64,000 bases of DNA, taken from NCBI RefSeq assembly GCF_037023745.1, contig NZ_CP146101.1:5534001-5598000 (forward strand), in the 5' to 3' direction. This document shows positions 59,038-64,000 of this stretch, piece by piece (the first letter of the stretch is position 1; the number at the start of each line of letters is the position of its first letter). Source of the DNA: Streptomyces sp. SCSIO 30461. GTDB lineage: Bacteria > Actinomycetota > Actinomycetes > Streptomycetales > Streptomycetaceae. Both the position numbers and the translations under genes were made by a program. The notes under the pieces are model-generated. The model saw nothing but the letters and a program-made list of their open reading frames with translations. It had not been told where the DNA came from and did no database searches.

Positions 59038-59547
59038 TCACGCGCCTGGACCTGGGCCATCCCCGGCCGGCTTGTTGTGGGCATCACGCATCCGGGTGTC
59101 GAGCGCGGCCTGGGTCTCAGGGGCGAGCTCGTAGTCGCCGGCGGCTTCCGGGTTGATGTCCAGCGCATGCGAGCGGAAGGCCTCCCGCTCGGCGGAGAGT
59201 TGCTGGATGGTCTGGGTGATCCGGTGGACCTTCTGGCGCAGCCTCTCCCACTCCTGCTCGGCGAGGGCGAGCTCGGCGAGCTGGTTCTGGATCTCAGCCT
59301 CGTTTTCCCGGGCGTAGTTGTCGCTAACCAGTGTGATCAGGGGAACCCCGAGGGCCTCGGCAGCGGTGACCGCCTCGTCGAGCCTGACCGCGCGGGTCTG
59401 CTGCTCGATGCGTGTGATGGCGGTGGAGTCGACGTTCGTGCCGAGCAGTGCCGCCATACGGCGCGCTAGCTCTGCCTGGCTGATGCCGAGGCGTTCGCGT
59501 TCCTGGCGAAGTCGGCGGGCGAAAAGGTCCCCGGGCAGTGGGTTCAT
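59038..59547 (-). CDS. XRE-family regulator with coiled-coil C-terminus
   Basis: A 169-residue protein. The ATG at 59545-59547 starts MNPLPGDLFARRLRQERERL, followed by a helix-turn-helix (GISQAELARRMAALLG, TAITRIEQQTRAVRLDEAVT). A heptad-rich helix spans about residues 75-130 (ENEAEIQNQLAELALAEQEW and beyond). It is transcribed away from the conjugation-like operon at 59974 and is a good candidate for the element's master repressor. Confidence 0.8.
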   Translation of the reverse strand: MNPLPGDLFARRLRQERERLGISQAELARRMAALLGTNVDSTAITRIEQQTRAVRLDEAVTAAEALGVPLITLVSDNYARENEAEIQNQLAELALAEQEWERLRQKVHRITQTIQQLSAEREAFRSHALDINPEAAGDYELAPETQAALDTRMRDAHNKPAGDGPGPGA

Positions 59548-59973
59548 GGCGGTTTGGCACTTCCTGGTCGAGATCGCGATCGACGGGGTGTGTGGGGGTG
59601 GCCCGCCTCGGAATCGAGCAGACCGGGCGCCGCAGCGGTGCTGGAGCGGCACATTACACACCCCGCACTGCGGATTCCACAGGCATCCGCCATGACCCTG
59701 CGGTCGCGCACCACGACGCCGATTCGCCTCGCTTTCAAGCATCTTTCGACTCTTTGTCAATAGACCTTTCACGCGCCTCTGTGGTTCATCATTTGAATGG
59801 GGTAGATTGGTCACTGTTGATGCGCACGTATACGAGCCGGTAGGGGGAGCCGACAGCCCACCTAATGATCACTCTGGCTCCTATCGCTGCCCGACCGGGT
59901 GATGGACTGCGCTTGTTATGTTGTGACTCACTGTCAAGCCACCGAATGATTCGAAAGGCGAGAGGAAAGAACT
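59548..59973. other. Divergent control region of the element
   Basis: About 425 bases between the XRE gene (left) and the conjugation-like operon (right). It is less GC-rich than its surroundings and contains the promoter-like hexamers at 59733-59760. No convincing gene. Confidence 0.5.
59733..59760 (-). promoter_or_regulatory. Candidate promoter of the XRE gene
   Basis: On the minus strand a consensus TTGACA (59755-59760) is followed after 16 bases by TTGAAA (59733-59738). The leader to the start codon would be about 180 bases. Confidence 0.35.
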
Positions 59974-60366
59974 GTGACGAAGATCTACGAGGCAGCCGTC
60001 CTCACACATGCCTCCCTACCAGGTGCAGCCTGGGACCTGACCAGCTTCCTGCAGAACGCCAAGTCCCAGATTCAGCTCTGGGGCGGTCTTCTGCTCATGC
60101 TGCTCGGTGCTGTCGGCCTGGTCTGGGGCGGCGTGCTCTTGCTCAAGAAGCTGATGGCCAACCCGCAGTCCGCGGGTCAGCAGCAGGGCTGGGGCACGAT
60201 CGCGCTCCTCGTTCTCGTCGGCGGAGCCCTGGGCACCGGCGGTTGGCAGCTGATCTCGACGGTCGGTTCCGGCGGCCAGCAGACCATCACGGATCTCGGC
60301 GGCGGCACGGTGATCGTCCGGACCGCCGATCAGTTCAGCGGGTTCCTGAGCCGCCTTTCCAAGTAA
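59974..60366 (+). CDS. Small two-helix membrane protein, VirB2/TcpD-like
   Basis: A 130-residue protein. The GTG follows AGAGGAAAG. After a polar start containing ASLPGAAWDLTSFLQNAKSQ there are two hydrophobic helices, WGGLLLMLLGAVGLVWGGVLLL and TIALLVLVGGALGTGGWQLI, separated by a basic loop. This topology and the position at the head of an operon fit small pilin-like or TcpD-like subunits of Gram-positive conjugation systems. Confidence 0.65.
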   Translation: MTKIYEAAVLTHASLPGAAWDLTSFLQNAKSQIQLWGGLLLMLLGAVGLVWGGVLLLKKLMANPQSAGQQQGWGTIALLVLVGGALGTGGWQLISTVGSGGQQTITDLGGGTVIVRTADQFSGFLSRLSK

Positions 60367-60504
60367 GAGGCCGTCACAGACCGTGCACACGACCGGGGAC
60401 AGAGGCGTCGAGCGAACCGGGTCGGTTGAGGTGCAAGGCCTCTTCCGGCCTGGTTCGCCATATCCGGGCCCGCAGCACGGTGCAGGCGCGAAAGAGAGCA
60501 GAGC

Positions 60505-61809
60505 ATGGGGATCAAGGACAAGGCACTGGCCTTCAGCAGGAAGTTCAAGCTCGACTCGCACCACGCGATTGAGCGTTTTGGGGTGCTCTTCGGCATCTTC
60601 GCGGTCACGGGCGCGATCGTGATCAGCGCATCGGGGGCCTCGGCGTACCAGGCGGAGCGTGACTCGCTGTCGCAGACGGCGCTGTACACCAGCGACTTCA
60701 AGACGTCGAAGACGAATCTCGACGGCACCGTCGACGGGGTCTACACCAACGAGAGCGGCAACAAGGCGCTCGTGATGATGCACTTCAGTCCGACCGCTCA
60801 GATCTCGTACAACGCCGCGGACTACAGGGCGTTCCTGCTCGGGTCGGACACCTCGCTGAACAGCGAGCCGGTCAGCACCAGCGGGATCAAGGGCTCCTTC
60901 TACGCCTTCGGCTCGACCGGCTACATCGGGGTCCTCCTGAACGCCGACCGGCCCTTCGACCGCCAGGTGTTGAACCTGACGGTCCGTGCGAACGTCGAAC
61001 TCACCACGCCCGGAGCGGAGCAGGCGCAGAGCAGCGGCAAGCTGGTTGGCGACGAGACCTTCTCCAAGTACGACCAGTGGCGGGTCTTCTTCAACCCCGG
61101 CGCATCCGGGGTCCAGAAGATCGCGGCGCTCGACGCTCTGACCTTCGATCCTGCGCAGGCCTACTACGAGGTCGCACTCAAGGAGAAGGAGGCCGAGGCC
61201 AGGGATGCCCTGGACCAGAAGCTCGTCGAGATGCGCACGAATCTGACACAGATTCAGTCGTACACCTCCGACCTGCAGACGACGAAGATCGACGGCCTGT
61301 TCCTGCGTCCGCCGACCGTCCCGGTCTCGATCGCCACCGACAAGATTACGGGGGTCTCCGCAGCCGCGGCCGAGGACGGCGTCTCGACGCTGGCGCTGCA
61401 GACCAGGCACGTCGTCTCCTGCGGCTTCGACCTCAACTGGCGTTCAGGCAACGTCTACGACGGCTACCTCGACGCCCTGGTGCCGGTCGGCCAGAGCTAC
61501 GCCCAGTTCTTCACCAAGAAGCGTGACGGGGGCTCGGATCCGACGAGCCAGCAGATCTCGGACATGCAGTGGATCCTGTCGGACGGCACCAGCCTCACCA
61601 AGGACTACCAGTCCTCTGACGTGACGATGCGCCCGCTCATGAACATCATGAACAACCTTTCACAGGCGTATCAGAACTACTCCCGGAACAAGTCACAGTA
61701 CGAGTCGGATCTGTCGCTTGACCTGCTCCGGCTGGACGTGAGCCTGCGGGATGTCCAGACCAACGGCACCATTCGCGACGACAAGGAATTCCTCACCACA
61801 CTCCAGTGA
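60505..61809 (+). CDS. Membrane-anchored hypothetical protein of the conjugation-like operon
   Basis: A 434-residue protein. The cytoplasmic N-terminus MGIKDKALAFSRKFKLDSHH precedes one membrane segment, RFGVLFGIFAVTGAIVISAS. A long extracellular part follows, with a beta-rich section (YAFGSTGYIGVLLNADRPFD) and a helical section (EKEAEARDALDQKLVEMRTN). QNYSRNKSQYESDLSLDLLR lies near the end. No family is recognised. A type II anchor and its neighbours suggest an envelope-spanning transfer component. Confidence 0.7.
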   Translation: MGIKDKALAFSRKFKLDSHHAIERFGVLFGIFAVTGAIVISASGASAYQAERDSLSQTALYTSDFKTSKTNLDGTVDGVYTNESGNKALVMMHFSPTAQISYNAADYRAFLLGSDTSLNSEPVSTSGIKGSFYAFGSTGYIGVLLNADRPFDRQVLNLTVRANVELTTPGAEQAQSSGKLVGDETFSKYDQWRVFFNPGASGVQKIAALDALTFDPAQAYYEVALKEKEAEARDALDQKLVEMRTNLTQIQSYTSDLQTTKIDGLFLRPPTVPVSIATDKITGVSAAAAEDGVSTLALQTRHVVSCGFDLNWRSGNVYDGYLDALVPVGQSYAQFFTKKRDGGSDPTSQQISDMQWILSDGTSLTKDYQSSDVTMRPLMNIMNNLSQAYQNYSRNKSQYESDLSLDLLRLDVSLRDVQTNGTIRDDKEFLTTLQ

Positions 61810-61867
61810 GTGCTGCGATGAAGTGACGCATCCCACTACCTTGCATTGATTCGGAAAGGAAAACGAC

Positions 61868-64000
61868 ATGGCCACCGACAAGCCGCATCGGAGTCCCAAG
61901 AAGGGGGCGACGAAGGAGCAGCCGAGCACGTCGGTGAGTCAGGAGATGCCCCGGCAAGGTCGCGGGACCAAGAAGCTCGGCCCAGAGCAGGGCATAAGGG
62001 AGCCTCCTGAGGACAAGGTCCGCGTGCCCAAGCAACTCCCCCGGCGGGGAGTTGATTCTCCCGGTCCTTCTGGCACGGCGAACACTGCACCGAAGGCGCC
62101 GGAGGCCGCGCCGAAGATGCCGGACGCGGCAGACACCGCAGGCGAGGCGGCGGGTGCCGCGAATGCCGGTGCGAAGATCCATCAGGGCTTGAACGGCGTC
62201 GCCGGGAATCTGGCCGGAGGCGCGACCCGGAAGGCGATCGAAGGAGACGGCAGCAGCGCGACCCGTCGTCACGCCGGGCGCTACGCGGGAGCTGCCGTCT
62301 CCGGTGCCGTGTCCGGCGCACAGGCTGGCGGGCTTCCGGGAGCCGCCATCGGCGCAGCGAAGAACGTCAGCGTCGAGGGGGCTCAGGACGCGGTCAAGGG
62401 CGTGTCCAAGGTGACCGGTGGCAGCCCGGACGCCAAGTCCGCCGACCAGCGCGAGCTGGGTGCAGGTGGCACGGGCTACGAGCGCGGTGCGTCGAAGGCC
62501 GACGAGGGTCTGGGCTCGAAGGCGGTCAAGGGCGTCGCCGTCGGCGGTGGCGCGTCTGCCGCTCCGCCGGCCATAGGCATGGTCATGGCCATGGCCTTCC
62601 TGAACTGGCTCAAGTCCATGTTCTTCGCAGCCATGGCGATGGCCGTCAACGCCGGGAAGCTGCTGTGGACGCTCATCGTCAACATCGTTAAAGCGGTTGG
62701 TCATGCGATCGCTGCGCCGTTCATGGCAATCGGCAGCTTTATGGCCAAGGGGGCGGGCGCGGTCCTGGGCGTCACCGTCACGGCGACGATGACACCTGTA
62801 GCGGCGGCGATGTCGGGTGCGGTCGCGACGACTGCCACCGTAGCCCTGCTGGGCGCGGTCTTGACCGGCGTCCTCAACTCGACGGCGCTGACCGAGGGCA
62901 GCATCAACGCGAACGGGACGGCGTGCGTCGTCAACGCGGGTAGCGTCGGCAACGGTTCTGGGGCCACCGTCCCTGCGGACGTAGAGAGGAACGCCAAGGA
63001 GATCTACTCGGTACTCAGCAGCTGGGGGATGCCGAAGGCGAACATCGCGGGCATCCTGGGCAACTGGTCGCAGGAGTCTGGGATCGACCCGACAAGTGTG
63101 CAGAACTTTCCCACGAGGACTTATGCCATGACCGTCGCAAAGGCCAGCGCCGCGCAGAACACGGACAACGGCATCGGGCTTGGACAGTGGACGTTCGGCC
63201 GCAACACGCTGCTGCGCCAGTACGCGAAGAGCAGGGGCGTCGACTGGTTCACGATCAAGGCGCAGTTGGCTTTCATGGTCGATGGTGACAACCCGGGCGA
63301 TGTCACGGTCTTCAAGGACATGCTCAAGAAGTCACAGGGCTCGCCGCGCGCGGCGGCGCTGTACTTCCACGAGAACTGGGAGCGTTCCGCTGACGGCGCA
63401 GCCGGGCTCACCGCACGGGGCGACAACGCCGAGATGTGGTTCGGCAAGATGAGTGGCTGGTCGGTCGACAGCTCGATCGTGGGCGGCGTCGAGAGCATCG
63501 TCGGCGGGATCATTGAGAACATCGCGAACGGAATCAACACGATCCTGGCGAACTGCACCTCCAAGGCTGGTAGTTCCGTCTCACTGAAGGACGGCGGGAT
63601 GACGCAGGACGAGGCCCAGGCCCTCGTTGACCTCTTCAACAAGGAGGGCGACAAGTTCCTCGACGACCGGTACGGTCCGCGCGGTGGCCCCGGCTCCTGC
63701 GGTGACAACCATGCGATGAACTGCGTGAGCTTCTCGACCTACTTCGTGAACAAGTACACGACGTTCCAGACCTACCCGGTCGGCGACGGCAAGGAGACGG
63801 CTTACACGATTGCGAGGGTTACCGACAAGCAGATGTCCTCGACTCCGACGGCCTACTCGGTGGGCTCCGCCCCGGGCAGCATCCCCGCCGGCCACACTCT
63901 CGTGGTACTCGGCATCCAGGGCGACAAGGTCATCCTCGGCGAGGCCGGCTACTGCGCCTACATGGGTCGGGTCCGCGTCGACAGCGCGGCGCGGATGGCG
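61868..64000 (+). CDS. Conjugation-type membrane protein with lysozyme-like and CHAP-like domains, partial
   Basis: An open frame of 711 codons reaches the right edge. The ATG at 61868 follows GGAAAGGAAAACGAC. Residues 1-110 are disordered and charged, and residues 110-225 are Gly/Ala-rich. Membrane helices lie near 235-340 (FLNWLKSMFFAAMAMAVNAG, GAVATTATVALLGAVLTGVL). Then comes a phage-tail-tip-lysozyme-like domain (MPKANIAGILGNWSQESGID, GIGLGQWTFGRNTLLRQYAK). Last is a CHAP/NlpC-like domain (SCGDNHAMNCVSFSTYFVN, SIPAGHTLVVLGIQGDKVIL). It probably opens peptidoglycan for the transfer channel. Confidence 0.8.
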   Translation, partial: MATDKPHRSPKKGATKEQPSTSVSQEMPRQGRGTKKLGPEQGIREPPEDKVRVPKQLPRRGVDSPGPSGTANTAPKAPEAAPKMPDAADTAGEAAGAANAGAKIHQGLNGVAGNLAGGATRKAIEGDGSSATRRHAGRYAGAAVSGAVSGAQAGGLPGAAIGAAKNVSVEGAQDAVKGVSKVTGGSPDAKSADQRELGAGGTGYERGASKADEGLGSKAVKGVAVGGGASAAPPAIGMVMAMAFLNWLKSMFFAAMAMAVNAGKLLWTLIVNIVKAVGHAIAAPFMAIGSFMAKGAGAVLGVTVTATMTPVAAAMSGAVATTATVALLGAVLTGVLNSTALTEGSINANGTACVVNAGSVGNGSGATVPADVERNAKEIYSVLSSWGMPKANIAGILGNWSQESGIDPTSVQNFPTRTYAMTVAKASAAQNTDNGIGLGQWTFGRNTLLRQYAKSRGVDWFTIKAQLAFMVDGDNPGDVTVFKDMLKKSQGSPRAAALYFHENWERSADGAAGLTARGDNAEMWFGKMSGWSVDSSIVGGVESIVGGIIENIANGINTILANCTSKAGSSVSLKDGGMTQDEAQALVDLFNKEGDKFLDDRYGPRGGPGSCGDNHAMNCVSFSTYFVNKYTTFQTYPVGDGKETAYTIARVTDKQMSSTPTAYSVGSAPGSIPAGHTLVVLGIQGDKVILGEAGYCAYMGRVRVDSAARMA

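Noticed and set aside
60016..61410. 464-codon minus-strand open frame
   Set aside because: Antisense to the conjugation-like genes, which have ribosome sites and membrane segments.

Overview
The window is typical Streptomyces chromosome. It has high GC, GTG/ATG starts with GGAGG-type ribosome sites, the actinobacterial block gap-pgk-tpiA-secG, and the sporulation regulator WhiA in the operon uvrC-rapZ-yvcK-whiA. It also carries Streptomyces regulator families: XRE with DUF5753, DUF397, and small HATPases.

Left part (1-31120) is mostly conserved core. On the minus strand, positions 1-6920 hold seven closely coupled genes resembling the ebo metabolite-traffic cluster: inositol-3-phosphate synthase-like, UbiA-type prenyltransferase, sugar-phosphate isomerase-like TIM barrel, EboA, TatD hydrolase, EboE and a type I phosphodiesterase. 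Next come a secreted AOC-barrel protein, two PH-domain membrane proteins, pgi, an RbpA-family protein, secG, tpiA, pgk, gap, a secreted zinc carboxypeptidase, whiA-yvcK-rapZ-uvrC, a Rieske lipoprotein, a PfkB sugar kinase, uvrA, a mycothiol-dependent-enzyme-like protein and a metallo-beta-lactamase-fold hydrolase. Strong hairpins separate many of these units.

From about 31250 the window is accessory DNA. A two-gene module (a P-loop STAND-like ATPase divergent from a 40-residue membrane protein) is present twice in mirror image, at 31257-33640 and about 34205-36396. Decayed integrase DNA lies between the copies, and both divergent promoters contain the same 18-bp motif. An IS21 istB relic, a phosphotransferase and a small nucleoside-deoxyribosyltransferase-like protein follow.

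39635-47688 (minus strand) looks like a small unassigned biosynthetic cluster. It encodes an ACP-adenylation protein, an active ketosynthase, a ketosynthase-like partner without the catalytic cysteine, and an ACP-thioesterase. Beside these sit three proteins built on nucleotide or nucleobase enzyme folds: deoxyribosyltransferase-like, uracil-DNA-glycosylase-like, and a deaminase-like domain fused to a methyltransferase. Two of the three have lost expected catalytic or metal ligands.

48118-55156 combines a whiJ-type regulatory locus (two HATPases, XRE-DUF5753, DUF397) with two protein-isoaspartate-type methyltransferases, a radical SAM enzyme with unusual cysteine spacing, and small proteins. 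From 55250 to the right edge is mobile DNA: a tyrosine recombinase, a 35-bp palindrome, a truncated IS5-type transposase, gene relics, an XRE regulator, and the start of a conjugation-like operon ending in a partial lysozyme/CHAP membrane protein.

I see no rRNA, tRNA or CRISPR array.
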